Positions 1 through 7,743 of a DNA stretch of 23,426 nt are shown one piece after another (within the stretch, counting starts at the first letter, position 1; every line of letters begins with the position of its first letter). Below the pieces are notes generated by a model. The model had not been told where the DNA came from and made no database searches. It saw only the letters and a program-made list of their open reading frames with translations. Both the position numbers and the translations under genes were made by a program. Source of the stretch: Candidatus Hydrogenedens sp. (GTDB lineage Bacteria > Hydrogenedentota > Hydrogenedentia > Hydrogenedentales > Hydrogenedentaceae); NCBI GenBank assembly GCA_035361075.1, contig DAOSBX010000047.1, forward strand, positions 1 to 23,426. Reading direction: 5' to 3'.

Positions 1-332
<332 letters not shown>

Positions 333-334
<2 letters not shown>

Positions 335-352
335 CTTATGTTCTCATAAGAC
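333..352 (+). other. Hairpin in the 23S-5S spacer
   Basis: An 8-bp perfect inverted repeat, GTCTTATG / CATAAGAC with a TTCT loop, lies directly at the 3' end of 23S. No T-run follows, so it looks more like part of the rRNA processing region than a terminator. That role is inferred. Confidence 0.5.
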
Positions 353-443
353 AGATAATTCCCCTACGAGCCCATGTTTCTTATTCTTGTCCTACCTTGC
401 ATTCACTGTCGATGTCTTTATAAAAGTTTAATTTATACGAGTT

Positions 444-555
<112 letters not shown>

Positions 556-561
<6 letters not shown>

Positions 562-570
562 TTTTTTTTG
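556..570 (+). terminator. Probable terminator of the rRNA operon
   Basis: The 3' strand of the 5S closing stem (CCGGCA) is followed at once by eight Ts (562-569). No separate downstream hairpin is visible, so termination here is inferred from the stem and T-run. Confidence 0.4.
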
Positions 571-578
571 TTTTAAAC

Positions 579-611
579 TGTCGAACCAGTCGAACGTGTC
601 GGATTGGTCAG
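579..611 (+). repeat. 9-bp periodic GTCGRAC-like repeat, copy A
   Basis: Just after the 5S T-run, a short tract repeats with a 9-base period: TCGAACCAG, TCGAACGTG, TCGGATTGG, TCAG. It resembles the tract at 1263-1294 on the other side of the next gene. It is too short and degenerate to be a CRISPR. Confidence 0.5.
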
Positions 612-640
612 AAAAAAGTATTGGTGGAGTGGTTTTGGTG

Positions 641-646
641 TATAAT
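641..646 (+). promoter_or_regulatory. Candidate -10 box for the YbjN-family gene
   Basis: A consensus TATAAT lies 34 bases upstream of the ATG at 681. No good -35 hexamer sits at the right spacing; the nearest, TATTGG at 619-624, is weak. The assignment therefore rests mainly on the -10 match. Confidence 0.4.
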
Positions 647-680
647 GTAAATAACAACACTTAACATAAGAAGACATAAA

Positions 681-1253
681 ATGAAACACATTACATTACA
701 ACTAATTAAAGAGTATCTGGAACGATTCGGCTGGAAAAATTATGAAGCGGTAAATGAACCTTTTGAACAAGAAGGGATAATTTATACAGGTTGGCGTTCT
801 TCAGAAAATAGTCCTGTGTATATGGTGTGCATTGACCCGATGATAGAAAAGAAATGCCTTTCCTTCCGAACCCAAAATCTAATAAGAGCACCATTTGATA
901 AAATACCCAAAGAACAGATACTTAATTTGCTTTTAGCGTTAGAATGGATTAATTATCGTATCATCATAGGGAAGTTTGCTTATGAACCTGTCTATGGTGA
1001 TATTCGCTTTTCAATAGACCTGCCTATTGATGAAAATACAATTTCTTATGAACAATTTGTTCATTCTTTAGGGCTGGTCGTGGAAGTAGTGGAAACTTAT
1101 GCCCCTATAATTGTAATGATTTTGGAAGGGAAGGTTACTGCGGAACGGTTTATTCAGAATGATTTGAGGGGTGAAGTTCTTTTAGAAAAAACCATGATGA
1201 GCAAGATATTGAAAGATTTACTCAGCGGATTGGGTAGAGTTAATTTAAATTGA
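681..1253 (+). CDS. YbjN-family protein (type III secretion chaperone-like fold)
   Basis: A 190-residue, probably cytoplasmic protein with no signal peptide or membrane segment. Residues about 85-155 match the YbjN family pattern as I know it. A strand-rich block with the core GKFAYEPVYGDIRF is followed by an acidic SIDLPIDENTISYEQF segment. A long helix around VEVVETYAPIIVMILEGK comes next. The family is described as a sensory-transduction or regulatory group with a T3SS-chaperone-like fold, and its molecular role is poorly known. The ATG at 681 has only a weak AAGAAG ribosome site. It is the first gene after the rRNA operon and appears to be transcribed alone, with 9-bp repeats on both sides. 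The family call is fairly secure; the function is not. Confidence 0.7.
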   Translation: MKHITLQLIKEYLERFGWKNYEAVNEPFEQEGIIYTGWRSSENSPVYMVCIDPMIEKKCLSFRTQNLIRAPFDKIPKEQILNLLLALEWINYRIIIGKFAYEPVYGDIRFSIDLPIDENTISYEQFVHSLGLVVEVVETYAPIIVMILEGKVTAERFIQNDLRGEVLLEKTMMSKILKDLLSGLGRVNLN

Positions 1254-1262
1254 ATTGGGCAG

Positions 1263-1294
1263 GACACGTCGGACGAGTCAGACAAGTCGGACAC
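1263..1294 (+). repeat. 9-bp periodic GACNNGTCG repeat, copy B
   Basis: About 3.5 direct copies of a 9-base unit: GACACGTCG, GACGAGTCA, GACAAGTCG, GACAC. Each unit contains the palindromic core GACNNGTC. A run of six Ts follows from 1296. The tract starts 10 bases after the stop codon of the YbjN-family gene and resembles the tract at 579-611. Confidence 0.6.
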
Positions 1295-1306
1295 ATTTTT
1301 TCATAC

Positions 1307-1336
1307 TTGCAATTTGTGAGATAATTTACACATAAT
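1307..1336 (+). promoter_or_regulatory. Candidate promoter of the aminotransferase operon
   Basis: TTGCAA (1307-1312) and CATAAT (1331-1336) are separated by 18 bp and lie about 65 bases before the start codon at 1401. Both boxes are one or two mismatches from the sigma70 consensus. Confidence 0.4.
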
Positions 1337-1400
1337 AAGAAATCTATTTATCGTCTTTTTTGATTCCCTTTTAATAAATACTAAGATGAGGTGTTGTTTT

Positions 1401-2657
1401 ATGATGCGTATTTCACATCCAAATGAGGATAAGGGAAATTCGTTCAGGGAACTATATACAAAATATGTAGGGCATGGTCAACAAACCTATACTCCCTCAC
1501 AAATTGTTGTTGAGAAAGCCCAAGGGGTATGTTTGTGGACAGTGGATGGTAGAAAATTATACGATTTCACTTCAGGTGTGTTGGTCAGTAATTTAGGGTA
1601 TGCACATCCTCTATTTGAGAAGAAGTTTAAAGAATATTACAGTGCATATCCGAGAAATACTTATAACATGATTACACCTGTTCAGGTGGAAGCATCAAAG
1701 CGACTGGTCGAAAGTTTTGGATATGCTAAAGCCCAAAAAATATTATGGTCGGCAAGCGGTTCGGAAGGTATTCAGAAAGCGATGTGGACTGCTCTACATA
1801 GGTATCCTGATAGGCATATTATTCTTGCAACACGTCACGGTTTTCATGGAAAAAAAGGACTTGCGTCCGATGTAACAGGTGATAGCAGTCCGAATCCGAA
1901 TGTTCGATGGGTATCGTTTCCGATGGGTGAAGGCTATGGTGAGGATTATTATCAAAAAGAATTAGACGAATTATGGAAAACATATCCAAATAAGATTGCT
2001 TTATTAATTACCGAGCCATACTTAGGAGCCAAAGGGTCTTATCATCCGCCGAAATGGTATCATCAATTATTGCAAAAATGGTGTAATTTACATGATATAC
2101 CTTTTATTTTTGATGAGGTTCAGTCGTGTTTTGGCAGAACAGGTAATATGTATGCTTTTCAAACATATGGAGTAGAACCCGATTTGGTTGTCTTAGGGAA
2201 AGGTATGGCGAGTGGAGAGCCCGCCTCAGCTGTTGTAGGTAGAGAGGATTTAATAGAGGCATTGGATTATGGTGAAGCATCCGATACGTTTAGCGCAAGC
2301 ACATCTGCTTGTTGTGCTGTTTGTGCGACTATGGACGTTTTTGAAGAAGCAAAGATTGTTGAGCATGTGAAATGTACCGCACCAGTATTACATGAATTGT
2401 TAATTAAGTTGAAAGAAGAATTCCCGTTTATTACAGATGTGCGAGGTGAAGGGATGGTCTACGGTATAGATTGTGTAAATGCAGACATAGCAAATCGATG
2501 TGTGTTAGAGGCTTATTATGGGACCGGCAACGAAGGTGTTCATTTTTTAGGTCCATTAGCGAAAAAAGTTCTTCGTGTCAGTCCGCCATTAGTAATAACG
2601 AAAGAAGAACTGGAATATGCGTATCGGTTATTAGTTTCCGCATGGAAACGTATCTAA
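1401..2657 (+). CDS. Class III (acetylornithine/GABA-type) PLP-dependent aminotransferase
   Basis: A fold-type I PLP enzyme of the class III aminotransferase family, which moves an amino group between an amine or omega-amino acid and a keto acid. With the start at 1401 the protein has 418 residues. The phosphate-binding SGSEG motif is near residues 119-123. FIFDEVQSCFGRTG carries the Asp that pairs with the pyridine nitrogen (D238). The PLP lysine is K267 in VLGKGMASGEP. The ATG at 1401 is chosen over an in-frame ATG at 1386 because GAGGTG at 1388-1393 is well placed for it; ATG 1404 is also possible. It is the first gene of a tight operon, and the next gene follows with at most 15 bases between them. 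The substrate cannot be told from sequence, and the neighbours do not point to a known pathway. Confidence 0.85.
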   Translation: MMRISHPNEDKGNSFRELYTKYVGHGQQTYTPSQIVVEKAQGVCLWTVDGRKLYDFTSGVLVSNLGYAHPLFEKKFKEYYSAYPRNTYNMITPVQVEASKRLVESFGYAKAQKILWSASGSEGIQKAMWTALHRYPDRHIILATRHGFHGKKGLASDVTGDSSPNPNVRWVSFPMGEGYGEDYYQKELDELWKTYPNKIALLITEPYLGAKGSYHPPKWYHQLLQKWCNLHDIPFIFDEVQSCFGRTGNMYAFQTYGVEPDLVVLGKGMASGEPASAVVGREDLIEALDYGEASDTFSASTSACCAVCATMDVFEEAKIVEHVKCTAPVLHELLIKLKEEFPFITDVRGEGMVYGIDCVNADIANRCVLEAYYGTGNEGVHFLGPLAKKVLRVSPPLVITKEELEYAYRLLVSAWKRI

Positions 2658-2672
2658 GTGGAAAAATTGGAT

Positions 2673-3674
2673 ATGAATGAAAGTAAATTAGTAGATGAAT
2701 TATTGATGTTGATGAGAAAAGTATCGCTATTTACTGAGGAAGTAGCGAGGCAAAAGCAGGAACATGTTCAATCAAAGCAAGATTATTCACCAGTGACAAT
2801 TGCTGATTATGGAGCCCAAATTCTTGTTGGTTATTGGTTAAGTCAGAATTATAGTGGCGATGCTTTAATTGCTGAAGAATCGTCCAAAGCATTGTTAGAA
2901 TCTGGAGAACAAAATTTCCTTGAAAATTTATACCAGTTGTTATCTCTTTACGAAAATAATTTAAAGAAAGAACATATTCTCCAATATTTAGACTTTAATT
3001 CTGACATCACAAATCCCAAATCTTTCTGGGTATTAGACCCTCTGGATGGTACAAAAGGCTTTTTGCGTGGAGACCAATATGCCATTTCATTAGCATATAT
3101 AAAAGATAGGGTGCTCGAATTGGGTGTTTTGGCATGCCCTCGACTTCGACTTCCGAATATTATTAAAACGGATACCGCAGGTTGCGTCTTTTTTGCACAG
3201 AAAGGGCGAGGGGCATGGGTTACATCATTAGTAGATAAAGCAGAATGGTTCCCAATTCATGTCTCAGAATGCACCCGTTTTGAAGATGCGAGATTGCTTC
3301 GTTCCTATGAATCCAAGCATACAAATTTGAGAGATACAGAACAATTTCTGTTGAAATCAAGAATTACAAAGAGCGTGCCGATAGATAGTCAAGTAAAATA
3401 TGGGCTATTAGCAAGTGGTGAAGGCGAAATTATTCTCCGCTTTCCACCAGAAGAGAATCCTGAATATCGCGAGAAGATATGGGACCATGCAGGTGGTGCT
3501 ATTGTATTAGAAGAAGCAGGTGGAAAAGTAACGGATGTGCGTGGTGCCTCGTTTCAATTTAATGGAGATCCTTTATTAAAAAACTCTATCGGTGTGTTTG
3601 CTTCTAATGGTTATTTACATCATTTAGGTTTGGAAATATTGAAAGAAATATTGCAACATGAGAGGAAAGGGTAA
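2673..3674 (+). CDS. 3'(2'),5'-bisphosphate nucleotidase, HAL2 type
   Basis: A member of the Li+-sensitive, Mg2+-dependent phosphatase superfamily and closest in pattern to HAL2-type enzymes, which hydrolyse PAP to AMP. Numbered from an alternative GTG at 2658, the signatures are DYSPVTIADYGAQ (42-54), GDALIAEES (67-75, metal ligand E73), DPLDGTKGFLRGDQYA (127-142, ligands D127 and D130), DSQVKYGLLASG (243-254) and IWDHAGGAIVLEEAGG (274-289, ligand D276). All metal ligands are present, so it should be active. The ATG at 2673 fits the usual N-terminus of the family. The GTG at 2658, directly after the upstream stop, cannot be excluded. The gene is translationally close to both neighbours. PAP removal is linked to sulfate assimilation and sulfotransfer, but no such gene is in the window. 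Confidence 0.88.
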   Translation: MNESKLVDELLMLMRKVSLFTEEVARQKQEHVQSKQDYSPVTIADYGAQILVGYWLSQNYSGDALIAEESSKALLESGEQNFLENLYQLLSLYENNLKKEHILQYLDFNSDITNPKSFWVLDPLDGTKGFLRGDQYAISLAYIKDRVLELGVLACPRLRLPNIIKTDTAGCVFFAQKGRGAWVTSLVDKAEWFPIHVSECTRFEDARLLRSYESKHTNLRDTEQFLLKSRITKSVPIDSQVKYGLLASGEGEIILRFPPEENPEYREKIWDHAGGAIVLEEAGGKVTDVRGASFQFNGDPLLKNSIGVFASNGYLHHLGLEILKEILQHERKG

Positions 3675-3676
3675 CA

Positions 3677-4936
3677 ATGAAGGTAGCTGTTATCGGTGCT
3701 GGTATTGCAGGATTAACGACTGCATATTTTTTGTCTGATAAGCACAAGGTGTTCGTATATGAAAAATCAAACCGACCTGGAGGTGGTATTTTTTCCATTA
3801 AATACAAAGAAGAGAATCTGGAGTCAAATATAGATTTAGGGTTTACAGTCTATAATAGGACTCATTATCCAAATCTTGTAAATCTGCTGGACAAATTAAA
3901 TTTGCGTTCTCAGGAAGTTCCCAAACGAGTTATTATTAATTATTCCAAGCAGGGTTTATGCTGGTGTTTGGGTGAAAAATTTCAGAGTTTCCCCTTTGTA
4001 ACTTCATATTTTAAGCCCGTCAATTATAGAGTTATGTCTGCTTGGAAAAAACTTAAAAAGCAAAGTAAACCATTTTTAAATAAAAAGGATCTTAAAATAT
4101 CTTTATCAGAATATTTAGATGAACAAAAAATTCCTGTGGATGTGCAGAATATATTTATTCTACCATTAGTTCAATCTTTTTGGTGTGGTTTAACCAGTAC
4201 GTTAAAGGAAATTCCAGCCTATTCCTTCTTTTCTTTTTTAGATAGGATGGGATTCTTGGATGATGATGAAGAATCACAGTGGCGAGTAGTTCGTGGCGGT
4301 GCATTCCGAATCATTAGCCAGATTATATCAGGGCTAATTTATCCTATCCGTTTTCAAACAGAAGTTACGTGTGTTCGTAGGCACCCTGACTATGTAGAAA
4401 TTACCACACGTTCTGGTGAGAAAGAAACGTTTGATGCGGTTGTTATTGCAACACCAGCAGACGAAGCATTGAAAATATTAGAGAAACCGACGGAATCCGA
4501 GACAGCAATATTAGGCTCCTATGGATATGAGCAGTTTAGTATAGCATTTCATAAAGATGAGCGATTTGCCCAGACTGCCTTAAAAACCCCATTCTCATGG
4601 TATATACAAGCGAGTGGAGACCCAACAAAGATTCCTCCTGTTATAACATGGGATATAAATCAACTACAACAATTACCATTTAAGTCGAGGCTATTTTTGA
4701 CTATTGCCCCTCGTGAAGGATGTATCCCAAAAGATAAACTTATTTATATGTTTCAACGAAAGGCACCAAAAGCCACATGGAAAATGTTAAGTGTCCAAAG
4801 AAGATTCAGCGAAATATCAGGAATGAATAGAACATATTATTGTAGCGATTATTGGGGAGAAGGAATGCTTGAAGATTCTATTGAAACGGCGATGCAAGTA
4901 GTGCAGATGTTAAGCAAGGAGAAAAGGAATATTTAG
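3677..4936 (+). CDS. FAD/NAD-binding oxidoreductase, COG2907/amine oxidase-like
   Basis: A 419-residue flavoprotein. The N-terminus holds the dinucleotide-binding motif GAGIAGL (7-13). The FAD-contacting E29 follows in VYEKSNRPGGG, then a second conserved block, DLGFTVYNRTHYPNL (53-67). This arrangement resembles COG2907 and related protoporphyrinogen oxidase/amine oxidase-like proteins. VVIATPADEAL (near 254-264) matches the family's second FAD segment, and DYWGEGMLEDSIETA near the C-terminus matches the flavin-binding end. The start lies two bases after the preceding stop, behind an AAAGGG ribosome site, so it is the third gene of the operon. In other bacteria COG2907 genes often sit with DUF1365 and cyclopropane-synthase genes; neither is here. 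The substrate is unknown. Confidence 0.75.
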   Translation: MKVAVIGAGIAGLTTAYFLSDKHKVFVYEKSNRPGGGIFSIKYKEENLESNIDLGFTVYNRTHYPNLVNLLDKLNLRSQEVPKRVIINYSKQGLCWCLGEKFQSFPFVTSYFKPVNYRVMSAWKKLKKQSKPFLNKKDLKISLSEYLDEQKIPVDVQNIFILPLVQSFWCGLTSTLKEIPAYSFFSFLDRMGFLDDDEESQWRVVRGGAFRIISQIISGLIYPIRFQTEVTCVRRHPDYVEITTRSGEKETFDAVVIATPADEALKILEKPTESETAILGSYGYEQFSIAFHKDERFAQTALKTPFSWYIQASGDPTKIPPVITWDINQLQQLPFKSRLFLTIAPREGCIPKDKLIYMFQRKAPKATWKMLSVQRRFSEISGMNRTYYCSDYWGEGMLEDSIETAMQVVQMLSKEKRNI

Positions 4937-4968
4937 AAAACATGGTTGCCCTTCTCTATACGGATATG

Positions 4969-6123
4969 TTATCGCTTACGGATACGGGGTTGGTGAACTT
5001 TTATATCAGGTTTTGAAGAGGGCATATTTTCAGAGGAAGTTTGGTCCGTATTAGATGGTGGTGGAGATGGAGGATTTGTTTGTTCCTTCCACCAATTTGC
5101 CCATTGTTGAGGTGATGCAGGCAAATTCATCCCTGTTTTTTGACTTAAAATAGTTGCAACTCTCAACGATAAATTTGGATTTTTCTCCATAACCTCTATA
5201 AAAAATGGGACTATTATTTCCAATGGGTAATTACCCACTTTTTCTAATAGGTATTCTGCTACCTTTGGAGCAACGGGTATTTCTCCTAATAATATTCGCC
5301 GAATCTGTTCTTCTGAATAAGTCCCTCCATATTCGGATATAGCATGAGCAGAAAGAAGTGCCACAGAAACAAAAGGACTTTGTATCACTTGAAGCCATTG
5401 GTCTATAGGTGTTGAATGAGGCATGTTTGCTAATGCCTGAACACAGGTGTAAGCCATTTCTTCGGAGGAACTGTTTTGAAATTCATTCCAAAGTAAAGGA
5501 ACAGATTTCTCTGAACGAATTCTGCCCAATGTATAAATAATAGCCCGATGTTGAGGAGGAGGCAATTGTCTTTCCTTTAAACGTTGTATTAACGGTTCCT
5601 CTAATTCCTGCTTCAAATCGGGCAGGAGTTGATTTAAAATTAATGCCTGGTCTGCTGTACCGTTGGCAAGATATTTTAATAATTCTTGAACAAAATATTC
5701 TGAATTCTTGGAATATATTTTCTTACAGGCTGAGAGTTTCATTTCGTAGGATGGGAAGGTGAATAGTTCTTCGAATTTGGGTAACCAATCAGGATCGTTT
5801 GAAGCAAAAATCTGTTCCTTTAAGATGGGGTCTGTTGTTTTTGAGAGAACATTCGATGGGAAAGTGGTTTCATGGTCTTGAAGAAATAGATTTATTGGCA
5901 ACTTTGGTGATTCATCAGGAATAAGGAATTCATAATGAACCGATTGATTTAATTGTTCTATTCTTTTTGAAGTATTCTCGACAAGAGCTGGGTCCGAAGT
6001 TATTTCCGAAGTGTTTATTGTCAAAAATTGATTTTCATCACAAAAACAGAAGAGAGGAAGAAGAAAGATTAAGGGCAAAACTTTTTTCCACAATGTGTCA
6101 TTCTTGTTTTGAGTAATGAACAT
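4969..6123 (-). CDS. Secreted HEAT-repeat protein
   Basis: A 384-residue protein with an N-terminal hydrophobic segment (about residues 14-27, after KK) that looks like a signal peptide. There is no clean lipobox. Residues about 125-335 are helical repeats of HEAT type; the clearest is RAIIYTLGRIRSEKSVPLLW (193-212), with further units near 222-262 and 285-325. The segment ends with QQWANWWKEQ, a motif often found at the end of bacterial secreted HEAT proteins. The last 35 residues are rich in Pro, Ser and basic residues. HEAT repeats form protein-binding scaffolds, and no catalytic motif is visible. The start is one base after the stop of the upstream glycosidase-like gene, with AAGG just before it, so the two are co-translated and may act together outside the cytoplasm. 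Confidence 0.72.
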   Translation of the reverse strand: MFITQNKNDTLWKKVLPLIFLLPLFCFCDENQFLTINTSEITSDPALVENTSKRIEQLNQSVHYEFLIPDESPKLPINLFLQDHETTFPSNVLSKTTDPILKEQIFASNDPDWLPKFEELFTFPSYEMKLSACKKIYSKNSEYFVQELLKYLANGTADQALILNQLLPDLKQELEEPLIQRLKERQLPPPQHRAIIYTLGRIRSEKSVPLLWNEFQNSSSEEMAYTCVQALANMPHSTPIDQWLQVIQSPFVSVALLSAHAISEYGGTYSEEQIRRILLGEIPVAPKVAEYLLEKVGNYPLEIIVPFFIEVMEKNPNLSLRVATILSQKTGMNLPASPQQWANWWKEQTNPPSPPPSNTDQTSSENMPSSKPDIKVHQPRIRKR

Positions 6124-6124
6124 A

Positions 6125-7441
6125 TTACCTTGTTAGCTCCAGCAATTGTCCCTCACCAGCTTTTAAGTTAAATTTAACGCCGTTACCTTTTATCTCTTTT
6201 ATCTGGTCACAGTCTAATATTTTTATTGTTTTAAAACGATGAGAAAAATAAATAGACACTTCTCGGTATGGAATATCCTCCCATTCTTTGCTTATTCTAC
6301 AGTCTACAACCATAGCAAGTGCGTTTTCCCCTTTTTTTTCTAAAATACCAACTATAAGGTATTTATCCATCGCATCGATTACACTTCCTATCCCTGGTTT
6401 TTTTAAGCCTTTTATTTTTTTCATCTCTGGGTTTTCTGGGAAGGCGGTGCTGAAAATGGCAGTAGATTCTCTTGAAACAATATAATCTCCCCAAAAAGCT
6501 ATTCGATTGTTTACCTCTTTTGCGATGGTATATAAAGGGGTATAATTACACGACTTTGTTCTATCATCCATAGACTCCTCTTTGAGGAGGCTATTCTGAA
6601 AAGCACTACCTCCATAATGAAAATACCAAATTCCCTTTGCTCCGAAGGCAATCGCAAGATATGCAGGGAAGCGAATTAATGAATCACTGGGGAAAAAGGT
6701 GTATTTCGTTCCAGGCAAACCTTGAACATAAAACATAGGCCAGAAAACAAGTCCATATTTTTTGCATTCGCTACTCCACTTTGCATATTCGGAGATATAT
6801 TTTATAGCCAGCATGTCTGATGGAAGATGCCATTCATTTAAAGGGGGATATATTTGTGGATTAGAAAAAGGATTATTAAATTTTGCCAGATTTTTTGGTG
6901 GAATCCATCCGCAAAGCCATGGTATAAGTTGTGGTTGTGGTCGTTGGTATAGAAAATCGGTGCATGCTTTTGTTCTCGGAGTTATTTCTCCTTGGTCATC
7001 ACCGAGCAAAAAACCTAACATGGCTGGATGATTGGCGACTGCATCATAAAGGAATTTTAGTTCTTCAAGACTTGCACGATGTTCAAAAGGATTTTCATAA
7101 GGCTCTACCCATTTTTTCCCTCCCCATGGCTCCTCATTTTTCGTGAGTGTATCAAACATAACCCAAAGGTTATATTTTTTTGCATAGTCAAGTTTTATTA
7201 TTGCTTTATCAATATCAGACATATCATTCATATATTGGCTCATAATTAACACATTAAAGCCAGCTTCTTTATAAAGGTTAAGTTCTAAATCATCTGCCCC
7301 TGGAGACCACCACGCACCTATAATAAAACCTTTGTAACGGAAATCCCAACCTTCCAGTAGTTTCGATGTTTGAAAATCGCTCTTTGCTGAAGAAGATACG
7401 ATAAGGAAAAGGATAGCCAATTTTATGAGAGTTTTATTCAT
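6125..7441 (-). CDS. Secreted TIM-barrel glycoside-hydrolase-like protein
   Basis: A 438-residue protein with a clear signal peptide (MNKTLIKLAILFLIVSSSAKS, about residues 1-21). The body looks like a GH-A-type (beta/alpha)8 barrel. Early strands are FIIGAWWSP (39-47) and GFNVLIMSQY (61-70). The segment AMLGFLLGDDQGE (140-152) lies where many GH barrels read GD-E with the acid/base glutamate; here it is GDDQ. Later strands are LVFWPMFYVQG (231-241) and AIAFGAKGIWYFHYGG (263-278). Residues after about 320 look like a C-terminal beta-sandwich. I cannot assign a GH family or a substrate. The start has AAGGATGAG upstream and a fair promoter (7479-7508). It forms a two-gene minus-strand operon with the HEAT-repeat protein. 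Confidence 0.6.
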   Translation of the reverse strand: MNKTLIKLAILFLIVSSSAKSDFQTSKLLEGWDFRYKGFIIGAWWSPGADDLELNLYKEAGFNVLIMSQYMNDMSDIDKAIIKLDYAKKYNLWVMFDTLTKNEEPWGGKKWVEPYENPFEHRASLEELKFLYDAVANHPAMLGFLLGDDQGEITPRTKACTDFLYQRPQPQLIPWLCGWIPPKNLAKFNNPFSNPQIYPPLNEWHLPSDMLAIKYISEYAKWSSECKKYGLVFWPMFYVQGLPGTKYTFFPSDSLIRFPAYLAIAFGAKGIWYFHYGGSAFQNSLLKEESMDDRTKSCNYTPLYTIAKEVNNRIAFWGDYIVSRESTAIFSTAFPENPEMKKIKGLKKPGIGSVIDAMDKYLIVGILEKKGENALAMVVDCRISKEWEDIPYREVSIYFSHRFKTIKILDCDQIKEIKGNGVKFNLKAGEGQLLELTR

Positions 7442-7478
7442 TTATTCTCATCCTTAATCATTACAGAGGATAGATTTT

Positions 7479-7508
7479 AATATACGATTAATTATCTATT
7501 ATAGTCAA
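7479..7508 (-). promoter_or_regulatory. Candidate promoter of the glycosidase-like/HEAT operon
   Basis: Read on the minus strand, TTGACT (7508-7503) and TATATT (7484-7479) are 18 bp apart. Transcription would start about 30 bases before the ATG at 7441. Confidence 0.5.
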
Positions 7509-7550
7509 TCCTAACCTATTTTTAGTTGCCCGATGGATTGAATGGTGTTG

Positions 7551-7584
7551 TTTTTCAACAATATCAGAGTGCTTTGTTGAAAAA
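7551..7584. promoter_or_regulatory. 11-bp perfect inverted repeat between divergent promoters
   Basis: TTTTTCAACAA (7551-7561) and TTGTTGAAAAA (7574-7584) are perfect complements separated by 12 bases. The element lies between the two outward-facing promoters, so it could be an operator for a dimeric regulator. It could also be a transcript hairpin blocking read-through. Confidence 0.45.
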
Positions 7585-7632
7585 GGTTGGCATAAGGACA
7601 TAAGACGTGTGAATAAAAAGTTTAAAAAGGTA

Positions 7633-7661
7633 TTGACAAAATTTAAAGTTTATTGTATAAT
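7633..7661 (+). promoter_or_regulatory. Consensus sigma70 promoter
   Basis: TTGACA (7633-7638), a 17-bp spacer and TATAAT (7656-7661) match the housekeeping consensus at every position. The predicted start near 7668 gives a leader of about 75 nt. AAGGAGG at 7731-7737, six bases before the ATG at 7744, is also a full match, so strong expression is expected. Confidence 0.9.
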
Positions 7662-7743
7662 CTATTCTCTTTTTAATGTTTGTTTTTAATTTTTAAATAG
7701 ATGGGTATTTTTTAAATGTCTAATTAATACAAGGAGGATAACA

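Larger units (their letters stand above)
7442..7743. other. Divergent intergenic region
   Basis: This gene-free region lies between the minus-strand glycosidase-like operon and the plus-strand isomerase-like gene. It holds a minus-strand promoter candidate (7479-7508), an 11-bp inverted repeat (7551-7584), a near-perfect plus-strand promoter (7633-7661) and a leader of about 75 nt ending in a perfect Shine-Dalgarno. I see no open reading frame worth calling. Confidence 0.7.

Noticed and set aside
579..611. Possible CRISPR array
   Set aside because: Units are 9 bases without spacers, and there are no cas genes.
6288..7146. Three plus-strand open reading frames (6288-6485, 6762-7031, 6931-7146)
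   Set aside because: They lie antisense inside the glycosidase-like gene and show no family pattern or ribosome site.
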